From: Baffinella frigidus
Lineage: Eukaryota > Cryptophyceae > Cryptomonadales > Baffinellaceae
Direction: 5' to 3'
DNA: 27,224 bases
NCBI GenBank assembly: GCA_026770585.1
Contig: MU646329.1
Span: forward strand, 1,138,040 to 1,165,263
Shown here piece by piece: positions 1 to 21,959 of this stretch; within the stretch, counting starts at the first letter, position 1, and every line of letters begins with the position of its first letter. Under the pieces are notes generated by a model. It was not told where the DNA came from and made no database searches. It saw only the letters and a list, made by a program, of their open reading frames with translations. The position numbers were made by a program, and so were the translations under genes.

Positions 1-1140
1 CCTGGATGCCCTGGAAGAGGGACCGTTGAACCGTGTGTGGGAAATTATGGGAGGTGCAACGATGGTTTCTGCTGAGTAGGCGGCGGGGCGGCGGGGGGGG
101 GCATCCAGTGGTTTCTGAGCAGGCGGCGTGGCGGCGTGGCGGCGGGGGTCACCTGGATGCCCTGGAAGATAGTCTCGAGGTCCTGGTTCGCGGGGTCCGC
201 TGCGCCCCACGGAACGTGTCAGATGCTCATCCGCCATAGAAAGGCGCGACGGAACGTGTCAGATGCGCCGCCATAGAAAGGCGCGACCTTGCTCCCGAAC
301 TCGCGTGATGGGACGCATTGAAAATTTGGGGCGAGCCTGGCATTTCCCCCTTTTGAACGCCGGGAGAAAGGCAGCTGATGGCGGTGAGATGCGGGGCGGG
401 TGGTGGGGGGGGAAGAGAGGCAAGTACCGAGGGTCTTGTCGCGCATCCAATCGGTGAGCGTCATGGAGAGGCGGTCCTTCTTGGAATAGACCTGCAGGTC
501 GACCACGAGCCTCGATCACATCGTGCGGGAAAGAGGGCGCCCAGAGGGAACCCCCGTCGCCTACACCACCTCAGGTCCCGTATCTGGGTTCTCAGTTCGA
601 GCATCCGGCCCTTGTCCTTTTGGTCTCTGAGAAATAGCGCTGCCGAGGAGAGCAGCATCCTAACCAGCACAGAAACCTCTTCCCCCCTTCTCGTCAGCTG
701 CCGGGCAGACGGGCAGCTACCGCAATCACGTCCTGGGAGGTCATGCGCTTGATCTCCGTGCCGCCGCCACGGAGCCCCAGGGGAGCTGCCACACCAATCA
801 TGCCACAAATCAGCACCGTGGGAGCAAAGTCAGTTCTACGGCGATGGTGACCGACCCATGCGGCGCAAACTTTTCGATTTGGGATACCACGTCAACAGTT
901 TCACAGCAAGACACCAAAACCCTGGGACGCACCGAGGAGATCCCTGGCACCGATGGACACCATGGTGGTGTTTCAAGCATCGCAGAGGAAAGCACTGTGG
1001 CAGGCGGATGGATGTCCCCGAAAAAGCAGAAGCATAGGGGAGGGGTCGTTGGTGCGGAGGGAGCCGACCCGCGTTGACCGTGGGCATGGAGTGGAGGGCA
1101 GAGCCGGCCGAGATGGCCAAGCACGCGGCGAGGCACACCG
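1..1140 (-). other. GC-rich region with weak unidentified exon candidates
   Basis: No protein is recognised. On the minus strand, about 829-736 reads VLICGMIGVAAPLGLRGGG, then TEIKRMTSQDVIA; about 690-590 reads VSVLVRMLLSSAALFLRDQK, then DKGRMLELRTQIRDL; about 506-420 reads VDLQVYSKKDRLSMTLTDWM. GT/AG boundaries can be found near each, and phases can be made to fit. A 17-bp block (CATCTGACACGTTCCGT type) is repeated at about 227-269, and CCTGGATGCCCTGGAAGA occurs at 1 and 152. These could be exons of a further minus-strand gene. Confidence 0.25.
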
Positions 1141-1179
1141 TTGAAAGTTGCCGCATCCTAGATCAGATCCTGACGCGTG

Positions 1180-4100
1180 GTTGCAAGGAGATTTCGGGAG
1201 CTTCTTGGATGTCAGAAAAATGGCTCCAACTGAAATGTTTCCTGAGGTTATGAGTCCTGATGTGCCTGAGCTACAAACGAGGAAAGCATGATCTCTTTCA
1301 TCTTTGGTAACTGACTGATTTCACCTCACCCCCTCACACAACCCCTCTCACCTTGTGGGGTATCCGTAGTTGGAGCTATTATACTTCAACTATGGGATAC
1401 CATGAGCCTCATCAAGGCTGACTTGGGTTCGGTGCGTGGGAGGGCATGGTCACCAATTGGTATACCTCCAAACACGAGCCTCTGCACTGGAGAGCTAAAC
1501 GCGATCCGAAAGCAAAAATGCTTTCTCTGCAGTCCTTTCTACGGAAGGGCGTGTCGTTGGGCTATGTTGGGAGAAATTAAAACCTATAGGACCTAAAGGA
1601 CCTCAAAAATGCTTTCTCTGCAGTCCTTTCTACGAAAGGGCGTGTCGTTGGCATATGTTGGGAGCATTTAAAACCTAAAGGACCTAAAGGACCTCACCAG
1701 GCTGCATCCCCTCCCTCCCCCCTCAAAACTGACAAACCACTTTCTAACCCCTAACGCCGAGTGTCTAAGCGGCAAAGAGCAGGACACAAGACCAAGATCT
1801 GCTGCTGCACATGAGCCCTCGCCTGACTGCATCACCTTCCCCCCCCACACACCCGAACTGCTGTCCCCATATGTTGGAGGTTCTTTCAGCCCAGGACTCT
1901 GATTCGGCATCTCGCTGACCTTTGCAACCCGCACATTCCGGGCTTTAACCTTGCATCGGTTTGAACCTCGCATCTCTCTGACCACTCGAATCCTGATACA
2001 CATGACACGCAATGACTTGTAATTGCTGTACACCGTTGCGAGAAGGTATCCATGCGCCTGCAATTTTCTTTAAATGGGCCGCTGGTCAGGTGTGGGGGCG
2101 GTCGGTTAGGCGACTTCCCGATTATCGCATGGCCGATCTTCTCAGAGTCGTGCCCGGACTATCCTTCGTTCGCGGTACCGGGCTCTTCGCTCCGATAGAT
2201 AAGGACGGGGTGCGGGAGAAGGGGGGGCCGGCATCGTGGGCTCGACGAGGGGGGGCGGGGACGGCGCACTTGACGGCCCAGCACGTAGAGGAGACTGGGT
2301 CCCGGCATGGCGCTGCTTCCAGTGCCCGAGTTCACCCCTGGGGGGGGTGCGCCTATTAGGAACTTTCTGATAGAAGGCGTGCGCCTGTTAGGAACATTCT
2401 TCATTTGACTAGGGGGGGGAACGTGGAGGGCCTTGAACAGGTTATTTACCAGACAGGTCGGAAGCGCGATCCCTCATCGGGAGCGGCCCCTTGATGCAGA
2501 TAAGGCGGTAGCTACCTGTCTTCTCCAGCTCGTGAGAAGACAGTGGATAAAGTGGCGAACCCGACCGAGTTTGTTGAAGGCACGGGCTGACACCGACAAT
2601 CCTGTTTAAATAAAACGAAATAACGAAATAACGATCCTTTCTACGGAAGGGCGTGTCGTTGGGCCATGTTGGGAGAAATTAAAACATAAAGGACCTAAAA
2701 TGCTACTTTCTCTGCAGATCGAAATAACGAAATTACGATCCCTTCTACGGAACGGCGTGTCGTCGGGCTATGTTGGGAGAAATTAAAACCTAAAGGACCT
2801 AAAGGCGCGCGCCCATGTGGGCAACCTCAAACACCCCAAGAGAACCACCCTGTATCCCCTCTGCACGAGCCTCTGCACTGGAGAGCTAAACGCGATCCGA
2901 AAGCAAACATGCTTTCTTTGCAGTCCTTTCTACGGAAGGGCGTGTCGTGGGGCTGTGTTGGGAGCATTTAAAACCTAAAGGACCTAAATCAACGGAAAGC
3001 ATAAATGCTTTCTCTGCAGATCCTTTCTACGGAAGGGCGTGGCGTTGGCATATGTTGGGCGAAATTAAAACCTCAAGGACCTAAAATGCTTTTTCTGCAG
3101 ATCCCTTCTACGGAACGGCGTGTCGTTGGGCTATGTTGGGCGAAATCAAAACCTCAAGGACGTAAAGAACCTAAAGGACTAGTGAAAATGCTTTCTCTGC
3201 AGTCCTTTCTACGGAACGGCGTGTCGTCGGGCTATTTTGGTCGAAATCTAAACCTCAAGGACCTACAGGACCTAAAGGACGCACACACATTCACACAATC
3301 CCTCCCACCTTGTGGAACCTTGTGGGATATCCGTGGTTGGAGCTCTCATACTTCAACCATGGGATACCATGAACCTCATAAAGGCTGACTTGGGTTCGGT
3401 TTGTGTGCGAGCATGGCAACCGATTGGTATACCTTCACCCACCCCCAAGAGATCAACCCTCTATCCCCTCTTCACGAGCCTCTGCACTGGAGAGCGAAAA
3501 GCGATCCGAAAGCAAACATGCCTTTCCTAAAGAACTTTTCTACGAAAAGGCGTGTCGTTGGGCCATATTGGCTGCATTTAAAGCCTAAAGGACCTAAAGG
3601 AACGCGATAGACGTAAGGGAATGAGCCTGAAAGGACAACGACACGTTGTATCCCTTAAGTGGCCAGTAGGCTCATACGCCCTACCGTAGGGCCCTAGGAC
3701 CTGCCTAGGACCTCTTGACCGTCAAATTTGGTGCCTGGCCACTTAAGGGATAAGTGTAAGGTGGGGACCTGCTGTCGCGGAACTGTAGGTGGCGGCGAAT
3801 CCCTGAAGGTGGTTGTACCTAGGCAAAACCCAACGGAGACGATTCGATCTCCATGTGTCTTTTGTACAGCTGCATTCTGTACAGCCACCTTTGTTTTGAT
3901 ATCTTGCTGCTGTTGATTGCTGACGCTTGGATTGCCCTTAACTTTGCTGACGTCCGTATATTGGGGGAAACCTTTACACATCTACCTTTCTCTCCTTTCA
4001 TTTTTGGTGTCTGGCTGATTTCACCTCACACCCCCACACAATCTTTTTCACTTTGTGGAATCTTGTTTCCTCTTCACATCTGGAATATCCTTGGTTAAAG

Positions 4101-4700
4101 CTTTTATAAATGCTTCAACCACGGGATGCCATAAGCCGCAACCTTGTTTTCTTTGACATCTGAGGTATCCGTGGTTGGAGCTCTCAAAAAACACCATGGG
4201 ATACCATGCGCCTCATAAAGGCTGACTTGGGTTCGGTTTGTGTGCGAGCGCGATCCTTTTGGATCAACTCAAACACCCCAAAATAACCACTTTTTATCCC
4301 CTCTTCACGAGCCTCTGCACTGGAGAGCTAAACGCGATCCAAAAGCAAATATGCTTTTTCTGCAGATCCTTTCTACGGAAAGGCGTGTCGTTGGGCCATG
4401 TTGGGACAAATTAACACCTAAAGACCTAAAGGAAGGCACCAAAGCACCAAAGCACCAAAACGCTTTAACCCCAGAAGCTGGCCTCATTTTTGAGTTGTGC
4501 ATTTCTCTTGTGCATTTCTTTTTAAAATAAAGTCAATTAGTGTCAATAAGTGTCGCGACATCCCGTTTAGATGTCACTTTACCCGCCCCTCCGAATTGGC
4601 GGATTGGCGGATCCTTCTTGGATGTCACGGAAATGGCTCCAATTGAACGGCTGAAAAGGTCATGAGCACTGAAGTTGGGTGGCCTATAAACGAGGACATG
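1180..4700 (+). repeat. Field of dispersed repeat family D
   Basis: About ten copies of a roughly 90-bp unit occur (core TGCTTTCTCTGCAG, CTACGGAAGGGCGTGTCGTT, ATGTTGGGAGAAATTAAAAC, CTAAAGGACC). Copies are near 1509, 1607, 2634, 2700, 2909, 3005, 3087, 3188, 3520 and 4348. Three sit in a longer unit that begins with GGGATACCATGAGCCTCAT and GGCTGACTTGGGTTCGG (near 1391, 3359 and 4196). A related segment near 1195-1290 recurs at 4612-4700. No coding capacity is recognised. Confidence 0.85.
3649..3752. mobile_element. Foldback element, family A
   Basis: Terminal inverted repeats are TCCCTTAAGTGGCCA and TGGCCACTTAAGGGA, flanked by TA. The core is CCCTACCGTAGGGCCCTAGG. It is about 104 bp including both TA copies and has no coding capacity. 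Confidence 0.9.
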
Positions 4701-6480
4701 CCCGTTGAGCAAAGGTCGCTTAACCCGCCCCAAGAAATTGGCGGCTTGCGCGGTTTCGCTCGGACAGTTCCGCTCTGTAACACCCAGGAGTTTGTGATTT
4801 TTTGTGATTTTTTGGGTTTCCGATCATTTTCATCAATCTTTCATTCGACGCATCCTTCGACAACACTGCAGGGCCGAGGATCCACGCCTCTTGCCATCTC
4901 GCCTCCCGGCTCGTGCGCGGTCGTGCTAAATCCACATAAATGTGTCCCTTCCCCTCACACCCAATCGTTCTGCTCCAACTTTTGTTTTTTTAGTGGTCGT
5001 GTGGCACTCATCTGTGCCTTGCCCTAGTTTGGGTCAAACGATGTGCAATGCCCTCGTTTGGGTCAAATCACCTTAGCAGCTTTGTGAGATCTTTACAGGA
5101 TCTCATTTGTCATCTTGATGATGCATATGCATGGGTTGGCAAAAAAATGCAGGTGAGTGGATGACATTCGTGGAAGAGAATTTTGAAACTTTCCCAATTT
5201 ATGTGTTTCATGTCTTTGCGAAATCCCTGATGAATGTTCATGCGCGATACTAAATGCTACTTGAGGTCTGTTAGCATTCAAATCCGTCGAATTTATAACG
5301 ACACTTGTGTGGCCGACAAAACCGCTTCAACAAGTCTGATAATTGCTAGTTGTTTGTGCAAAACCTAAAACTAGGTGGGAAGGTTGCACATCATTCAAAA
5401 AGCAGGTTTGATCTGGTTAGGTTAAATGTTGATGTTTCGATTCTTTTAGGCTCAAGGCTCCAAGTTCCAGGTTTGAAAATTCAGGCTAAAGGACACCGGT
5501 TCCAGCCTTCAGGATGGTGGCACCAGGTTTCAGGTGGAATGCACCAAGCTTGAGAATGAAGGCTTGAGCTTGAGCGCCAGAATGAAGGCTTGAGCTTGAG
5601 CGCCCCCTTTTTTCAAACACGTGCTTGTGTGAAACACCTGCGTGCAGGCCTTCTCGTTGTCCAACAAATGTGAAACCCTGCACGCTAAACGGTTTCTTAT
5701 GAGCAAGGCATCCCTGTACATGTACCCGGTGGGCGCCAGTTTGAAAGTACTGGAAACTCACGTCCGTTTGGGGGATTGATGTGATCCGAAAGACAGCATG
5801 GCCTTTCTACAAAACAAGTTTCAGTGTCCGCCTATGTTGGGAGCTCGAAGAACCTGACCTAAAGGATGGCGCGTAAGAAGTTGCAGGCGTGTGTTCAGAC
5901 ACGCCGGGCAGGCTTGCATCTCCGCTCAGGAGCTTCCGGAGGGTGCACCGTGTTCTCTGCCGGCCAACCCTCACAACTTTCCATCGAGGTATCCCTTAAG
6001 TAGATGGCCCGATGTAGGCCGAAAGCCCGATGTAGGCCGAAAATCACGGGCTACGGAGGGATTTTCGGCCTGAATCGGACCACCTTTCCGTGGCATCTCT
6101 CCCGTCCGGTCGAGACTTACTCACATCTCCTCGCGTTCGAGACCCAACCGCCCGTCCACGGATTGGCGTCCTGGGGTTAGCTCGGCCAAGACACCCCTCC
6201 TAGGACCACCAGATGGCACCGGGCATCGGCCTACCGTAGGGTCCTAGGAGGGGGGCGTTGTGTGATAATCGAGGAGCCTCTGTCAGAAGCGAGACGTCAC
6301 GCGTCTGTCAAGGCTGCACCTCTTAACGCTACAGGCCCTACGCGTCCCGAGGAGTCTCCTGTCCTTCGTCTAAGCGAGTCTACGGCGACGTCCTCATAAC
6401 CTTGCGAGGCTAGATACCTACACACTCGGAAGGCTACGACGACCACGTTTGAACGGAGATTGGATCCTTTCCTTCGGAGT
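4701..6480. other. No recognisable gene
   Basis: This stretch is AT-richer than the genes, and no exon is convincing on either strand. It holds a short duplicated block (GAATGAAGGCTTGAGCTTGA at about 5552 and 5581), a lone family B arm near 5688-5719, a small foldback around 6004-6076 with CCGATGTAGGCCGAAA repeats, and a decayed family B core near 6205-6260. Confidence 0.5.
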
Positions 6481-6481
6481 G

Positions 6482-6820
6482 TACAAGGGTTCCTCGCTCA
6501 TAAGAAACCGCCCCCCCCCCTAGGGCCACCACAAGGCTCTAGGCATGGGCTTACTGTAGGGTCCTGGAGGGAGGCTGTTTCTTATGAGCGAGGTACCCCT
6601 GTACCGGTAACGATCACGTACACGTACCCCCCGGATATCCCGGGGCCTAGGGTCATCGTAGCCTTGGCTCCCCTAGGGTCATCATCGCCTTCTGAGTGGT
6701 ACAGGGGTACCTCGCTCATAAGAAACCCGCTCCTCCTAGGACCCTACAGTAGGACGATGCCTAGGGCCCTACGGTGGTCCTAGGGGGGGTGCACGTTCTT
6801 ATGAGCGAGGTACCCCTTTA
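6482..6820. mobile_element. Two family B foldback elements
   Basis: Elements at 6482-6603 and 6700-6820, with ends CAGGGGTACCTCGCTCATAA and TTATGAGCGAGGTACCCCTG (or near variants) inside TA. The second is flanked by a direct repeat of about 25 bp (GGGTCATCAT...TTCTGAGTGG) present at about 6676 and again at 6821. Confidence 0.9.
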
Positions 6821-7027
6821 GGGTCATCATAGCCTTCTGAGTGGTAGAGCGTCGCCGCCGGGATCGTTGCCAGCACACCCTTCTCCACTCAGCAGCCACC
6901 GGGGGCTTCACGGACACAGTCCATCTAAACGATTTGTACTAGTTTCTTATCCAGCACAGCCGTCTACTTCTGCGACCCCCCTGGAACCCGCACACTTTCC
7001 TCATAGCCTTGCATCCTTAGGTGCCCT

Positions 7028-7148
7028 TACAGTGGTACCTCGCTCATCAGAAACGCCCACCCCCCTAGGACCACCATAGGGCCCTACGCATAGCCCTACT
7101 GTAGGGTCCTAGGGAGGGTCGGTTTCTTATGAGCGAGGTACCCTTGTA
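7028..7148. mobile_element. Foldback element, family B
   Basis: TA-CAGTGGTACCTCGCTCAT on the left, ATGAGCGAGGTACCCTTG-TA on the right. The core has CCTACTGTAGGGTCCTAGGG. Confidence 0.9.
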
Positions 7149-7204
7149 GAGCCTAGATACCCTCACCCAGCCTCGCAGCGAGCGGAATCCTCTGGTGGCA
7201 TGCT

Positions 7205-7308
7205 TATCCCTTACGTGCCTATAGGGCGAATATTCACCCGAACTCGTGCCAGGCAGGTCCTAGGGCCCTACCGTAGGGCATGTGAGCCTACTGGCCACTT
7301 AAGGGATA
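7205..7308. mobile_element. Foldback element, family A
   Basis: TA then TCCCTTACGTGCC on the left; CTGGCCACTTAAGGGA then TA on the right. The left half has diverged from the family. It lies in the VTE4 3' flank. Confidence 0.8.
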
Positions 7309-7341
7309 CCTTGATGGAAAGTCCCGGCAGGCTCATGCACT

Positions 7342-7465
7342 TAGTTGGGCCTGGTGCACGTGCGCTCAGTTGGGCCTGGTGCACGTGCGCTCAGTTGGGC
7401 CTGGTGCACGTGCGCTCAGTTGGGCCTGGTGCACGTGCGCTCAGTTGGGCCTGGTGCACGTGCGC

Positions 7466-7492
<27 letters not shown>
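7342..7492. repeat. 25-bp tandem repeat over the VTE4 stop codon
   Basis: About six head-to-tail copies of a 25-bp unit (TGGGCCTGGTGCACGTGCGC plus TCAGT). The copy nearest the gene supplies the final codons and TGA of VTE4, and the rest lie in the 3' flank. The unit therefore appears to have expanded from the coding end. Confidence 0.9.
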
Positions 7493-18229
<10,737 letters not shown>

Positions 18230-18416
18230 CGCGGCGTCCCGTCAAAATCCTGCACCACTTTAGACGTGATGGGGGTCAATACAAAGTCAACTCAATGGCC
18301 GTTGCTCAGCAACCGACCCTAAGTTGACAGGTTTCGGGCAAGAGGGAGGGGCGTTGACTTTGCAATTGACCCCTTCCTAGCCTTCAGAGCCACAGACAAA
18401 AGGGCAAAACTCGACA
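18230..18416. promoter_or_regulatory. Divergent promoter region with a 20-bp inverted repeat
   Basis: These 187 bp separate the VTE4 start (minus) from the PH-gene start (plus), so they must hold both 5' UTRs and probably a bidirectional promoter. Arms at 18272-18291 (GGGGTCAATACAAAGTCAAC) and 18353-18373 (its near reverse complement) face each other. The GTCAA/TTGAC pentamer recurs at least five times. No TATA box is obvious. The repeat could be regulatory or a decayed foldback element. Confidence 0.5.
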
Positions 18417-18534
18417 ATGGACGGACGCGGCTTCGACCAGGGCGCGGACGAAGAGATGGTCGCCATCTCTGTCGACAGCTACCTGGCGCACCCCATGCCA
18501 TCGTTCCCCGCCATTTACACACCCACGTCCAAGG
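18417..18534 (+). CDS. PH-domain gene, exon 1 (3' boundary uncertain)
   Basis: The ATG is followed by about 39 codons with roughly 85% G/C at third positions: MDGRGFDQGADEEMVAISVD, then SYLAHPMPSFPAIYTPTSK. A good donor (AAGG then GTGAGC) follows at 18535, another (GTGAGT) at 18574. Third-position G/C drops afterwards, so I end the exon here. The frame stays open to about 19274, however. A donor at 19187 would fit the phase of the next exon, so a longer exon 1 (to 19186) is a real alternative. No function is recognised in this N-terminus. Confidence 0.5.
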
Positions 18535-19219
18535 GTGAGCCTCCAACGCCGCACACTGGGACGCATTGGATGGGTGAGTACGGTGCGCAAGTCCCGCAGC
18601 GTTCCACTCGCGCCCGAGTGGAGCATGCTCCGCTGGTGTCTCCGCGGCCGGGGAAGACATCCGACTTCCTTGCTGACCGCAATTCGCGCCTCCCCCCCCT
18701 CGATGGCAAGCGGCTAGCCTCGCCGCGGGGCGTTGACGTCTGCCCTGCGCTCTCGCACTCCGTGGAGCACACGCATCAGTACACACCTCCGGGTGCCAGT
18801 GGTGGCACAGACCGTCCAAAGCCGCATGGGGGGGGCTCGGGTTCTTTGCGACAGACCAGCGAGCCACGCATGGACGATGCGGTGAAGGGCGCGCCAGCCG
18901 TCGAGGAAAAAGGGGGTGGGGCTGTGACACTGGAGCTGCAGGCGGAGGCGGTGGTCGAGGGAGACAGCGGAGCAGCGCATCTGCAGGACGGGCTGGGGTC
19001 GCGTGGAGCGGTCATGCCAGAGCGAGGACCTGCAGTCAATGCGCACAGGGAGGGCAGCGTCATGGCGGCATCGGTGCGCCCTGGGACTGTGGCCGGGCGC
19101 GGCTCGCCTTCGGATTCGCGTTTGGAGGAGGACGGTATTCTGGCGGGGCACGGGGCAGAAATGCAGCTGGAAGGGAGCAGTGTGCGGTGTGGGTGCGTCT
19201 TCACCCCTCCAAGGGTTCC

Positions 19220-19860
19220 AACTACATTGTTGACTCAAAATCCTCAACACCCGACCCGCAACCCGCAACACTAAACACTCAACCCACAGCCCATCATCAA
19301 CACTAAACACTCAACACTAAGCCCAGCACCCTGCACCCTGCACCCTGCACCCTGCACCCTAAACCCGCAACCGTAAACCGTAAACCGTAAACCCTCAACC
19401 GTAAACCGTAAACCGTAAACCCTGAACCGTAAACCCCGAACCCTAAACCCTAAGCCCCAAACCCTAAACCCTAAACCCTTAACTCTAAACTCTAGACCCT
19501 GCACCCTAAACCCTAAGCCCTAAACCCCAAACCCTAAACCCTAAACCCTGAAACCTAAACCCTAAACCCTAAACCCTAAACCCTCAACCCTCAACCCTAA
19601 ATCCTAAACCCTTAACCCTTAACCCAAAACCCCAAACCCTAAACCCTAAAACCTACACCCTGCACCCTGCACCCTAAACCCTAAACCCCAAACCCTACAC
19701 CCTACACCCTACACCCTACACCCTACACCCTTCACCCTACACCCTACACCCCACACCCCACGCCCCACACCCTACACCCCACACCCTACACCCCACACCC
19801 TACACCCTACACCCCACACCCTACACCCTACACTCTACACCCTACACCCTACAGTGGGGC
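19220..19860. repeat. CCCTAAA-type array (PH-gene intron)
   Basis: About 640 bp of CCCTAAA, CCCTGCA, CCGTAAA and CCCTACA units in blocks of one variant at a time (for example CCCTACACCCTACACC from about 19690). It lies between exon 1 and the first PH exon. Confidence 0.92.
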
Positions 19861-19999
19861 ACGAGTAATGCCGCACGGGGCTAGAACAGGCGGGGGGCAG
19901 AGGGCTGGCGCAGCATCTGAGGGGAAGGCAACGCGTGGTTGCCATGTTAACCCGTTTCAATTTTTGACCAGGTTTTTGACCAGTTTGGTGCACGCTCAG

Positions 20000-20070
20000 G
20001 TACCTGGAAGCGAGGCGCGGGGTAGGGTGCTTCGGGGGGTGGGTCAAGCGCTTCTTCTCCCTCACCCCAG
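20000..20070 (+). CDS. PH-domain gene: first PH exon
   Basis: After acceptor CTCAG this 71-nt exon encodes YLEARRGVGCFGGWVKRFFS, then LTP, before donor GTGCCC. The pattern (Y/W)LE..RG...GGWVKR(F/Y)F.LT is the usual first hairpin of a pleckstrin-homology domain, a module that binds phosphoinositides or proteins at membranes. It starts with one base and ends with one base of a split codon. Confidence 0.65.
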
Positions 20071-20261
20071 GTGCCCCCGCCACGCCGCACTTCGCATCCC
20101 GAGTCTCAGGGCGTAGGGTGCAGAGTACAGGACACTGTGTGGCACGAGAAGGCTCGCAACCTTTAGAAGCGTATCACCTCACCGCAGCCCCCCCCCCTTC
20201 GCCGGAGTTTCCGCGCCCTTGCCCCCCCCCGCGGCACCCGCTGCGCCCTCTCCTTCAGGTC

Positions 20262-20606
20262 CTTCAGGTTTTTAATTTCTCCCAACATGTGCCAACGACA
20301 CGCCCTTCCGTAGAAAGGATCTGCAGAGAAAGAATTTGTGCCGCGGTGGGGACGGGCCTGACGGGCCCGCCTCGAGGACACACCTCTACACGCACCCAAC
20401 ATTGGGGGAAAAAAAATTGAGAACATGTTTTTGCTGCTGTCCATGAATCGTTGCCTTCGCACGGCAACGATTGATGGACAGCAGCTGGCCTGGCCTGAAA
20501 GACAGTGTGTGGGTGCGTGTAGCGGTGTGTCCTCGAGGCGGGCCCGTCAGGCCCGTGCCACAGCGCAAATGCTTTCTCTGCAGATCCTTTCTACGGAAGG
20601 GCAGCT
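20262..20606. mobile_element. Large palindrome bounded by family D sequence (PH-gene intron)
   Basis: Arms of about 140 bp: outer CTTCCGTAGAAAGGATCTGC and its complement, which are family D sequence; then GACGGGCCTGACGGGCCCGC; inner CTGCTGTCCATGAATCGTTG. It shows that the family D unit can act as the end of a foldback element. Confidence 0.85.
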
Positions 20607-20664
20607 CGGAGCGTGGTGTGTCTTCTTCATGACTGCCCGTGGTTCGCGCAAACCCCAGCCACCC

Positions 20665-20889
20665 ACACGAGGCTAGGCTATCCATGCGAACAGAATGAAA
20701 GGACATTTAAAAATTTGTGGGGAAATGATTTTAAAATTTGTGGGGAAATGAAAACGGCAACGGAAATGATCACGTTTCCGTACGGATGTCCGTGCGGAAA
20801 CGTGATCAAATGCTGACTTTTGGCGTGTTTCCTGGGCAATAATCCAATGATTAACTTATGAATCTGTTCGCATGGATAGCCTCGTGTGG
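20665..20889. mobile_element. Foldback element, family H (PH-gene intron)
   Basis: Ends ACACGAGGCTAGGCTATCCA and TGGATAGCCTCGTGTGG, with central hairpin CACGTTTCCGTACGGATGTC. Paralogue at about 24184-24366. Confidence 0.88.
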
Positions 20890-20919
20890 ACGGGGATTGA
20901 ACGTCGCGTCGGCCGGCAG

Positions 20920-20946
20920 GGCGCTTCCGAATATTTTTATCGGAGG
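20920..20946 (+). CDS. PH-domain gene: 27-nt microexon
   Basis: The acceptor GGCAG precedes GRFRIFLSE and donor GTGACT follows. It joins LTP to EVGTSLSV in phase and supplies the beta strand expected after the first PH hairpin. It lies about 30 nt beyond a family H foldback element. The call rests on phase and domain fit only. Confidence 0.5.
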
Positions 20947-21338
20947 GTGACTACGCCGCCGCGCGCCCCCCTGCTGCCGAAATAGGTCTCAGAACATCCC
21001 CAGCCACCCACACACCCGTTCCGAACCCCAACCTTATCCGGGGACATGTTTAATTGAAAAGAAAATGGATCCCTATTCGTTTCACAGGAGTTGGGCGAAG
21101 GTTGATTAGGGCCCTCAGTGAATTGAATTAGGACCAGAACCCGGTTTGGTAGGCCGTTTTATTTTAAATTAAACATGTTCGCGGATGAAACCCGCAAGCG
21201 CGTAGAAGGTTGCGGGGCAGGTGGTCCTTGTATGCAGCTGAGCTGATCACCTGACGCGCGACCCTACTGTTGGTGGTGACGCGCGTCAGTACTGTTGGTG
21301 GTGTCCTGACGCGCGTCACTCCTGTTGGTGGTGTGCAG

Positions 21339-21468
21339 AGGTGGGCACGTCCCTCTCCGTGAAGCGCGATCGGCACACGGATGTGCAGTTCACCCTCTTC
21401 CTGCAGAAGGCGGGGAGGCTCTCGCTGAGGGTGGCGGACCCCGAGGAAACCGACGATTGGATTCGAGC
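21339..21468 (+). CDS. PH-domain gene: second half of the PH domain
   Basis: This 130-nt exon follows GTGCAG and encodes EVGTSLSVKRDRHTDVQFTL, then FLQKAGRLSLRVADPEETDD, then WIR. The end (LRVADPEETDDWIRA) is the classic final strand and helix of a PH domain, with its near-invariant Trp. Donor GTCAGT. A partial copy of its 3' end and the following intron lies about 110 nt downstream. Confidence 0.72.
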
Positions 21469-21690
21469 GTCAGTCCCCCTCTCTCCCCGTGTTCCTAGTG
21501 TCTCCCACTCGCTCCCTGATGCGTGTGGTGTGTGCTGGGTGCCGCGTCGTCTGTCGCCGTGCCGACCCAGAAGACACCGACGATTGGATTCGAGCGTCAG
21601 CCCCCCTCTCACCGTGTTCCTAGTGTCTCGCTCTCGCTCCCTGATGTGTGTGGTTTGTGCTGGGTGCCGCGTTCTCTCTCGCCGTGCTTA
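21447..21690 (+). repeat. Tandem duplication of the PH exon end and its intron
   Basis: A unit of about 112 bp runs from GACCCCGAGGAAACCGACGA through the donor to a TGCTGGGTGCCGCGT stretch, and is repeated once (second copy from about 21563). The second exon copy keeps the reading EDTDDWIRAS, so it could in principle be used as an alternative exon end. Confidence 0.8.
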
Positions 21691-21699
21691 GTCCGAGTC

Positions 21700-21711
21700 C
21701 CCTCCCTCTTC

Positions 21712-21745
<34 letters not shown>

Positions 21746-21790
21746 TCCCCCCTCTCTCTCTCTCTCTCTCTCGCTTTCTCTCTCGCTCGT
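21700..21790. repeat. CT microsatellite (PH-gene intron)
   Basis: Runs of CTCTCT with short interruptions. A second CT/CA-rich tract lies at 23105-23215. Confidence 0.92.
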
Positions 21791-21828
21791 GGTGTTGAAC
21801 GTTTGGGGCGGCCGCTGCGCTGTCAAGC

Positions 21829-21933
21829 TATCCCTTAAGTGGCCAGTAGGCTCATACGCCCTACCGTAGGGCCCTAGGACCTGCCTAGGACCTCTTGGCC
21901 CTCAAATTTAACGGCATGGCCACTCAAGGGATT
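21829..21933. mobile_element. Foldback element, family A (PH-gene intron)
   Basis: The left end TATCCCTTAAGTGGCC is intact. The right end is diverged (GGCCACTCAAGGGATT). It lies between the PH exon and the exon at 22230. Confidence 0.9.
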
Positions 21934-21959
21934 CTAAAAAAATCAGCGCGTCGCCCCTT

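Noticed and set aside
2159-2404. Possible small genes around 2012-2404
   Set aside because: Open frames on both strands are short and G-run driven, with no recognisable block and no splice partner.
3689-3712. Terminator- or operator-like palindromes such as CCTACCGTAGG
   Set aside because: They recur in every A, B and C element, so they belong to the repeat families, not to local gene control.
1500-4440. A CRISPR-like array (regular repeats of about 90 bp)
   Set aside because: Spacing is irregular, repeats are long and diverged, the same unit lies in a palindrome at 20262-20606, and the setting is eukaryotic. It is a dispersed repeat.
18417-19274. One uninterrupted 285-codon gene
   Set aside because: Third-position G/C falls after about codon 39, where a good donor (GTGAGC) occurs. 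The opposite strand is open too, and the frame runs into the telomere-like array. I kept only the first part as a confident exon and noted the longer option.
19271-19504. Minus-strand frame of repeated Phe-Arg-Val-Gly-Leu
   Set aside because: It is a translation of the telomere-like array.
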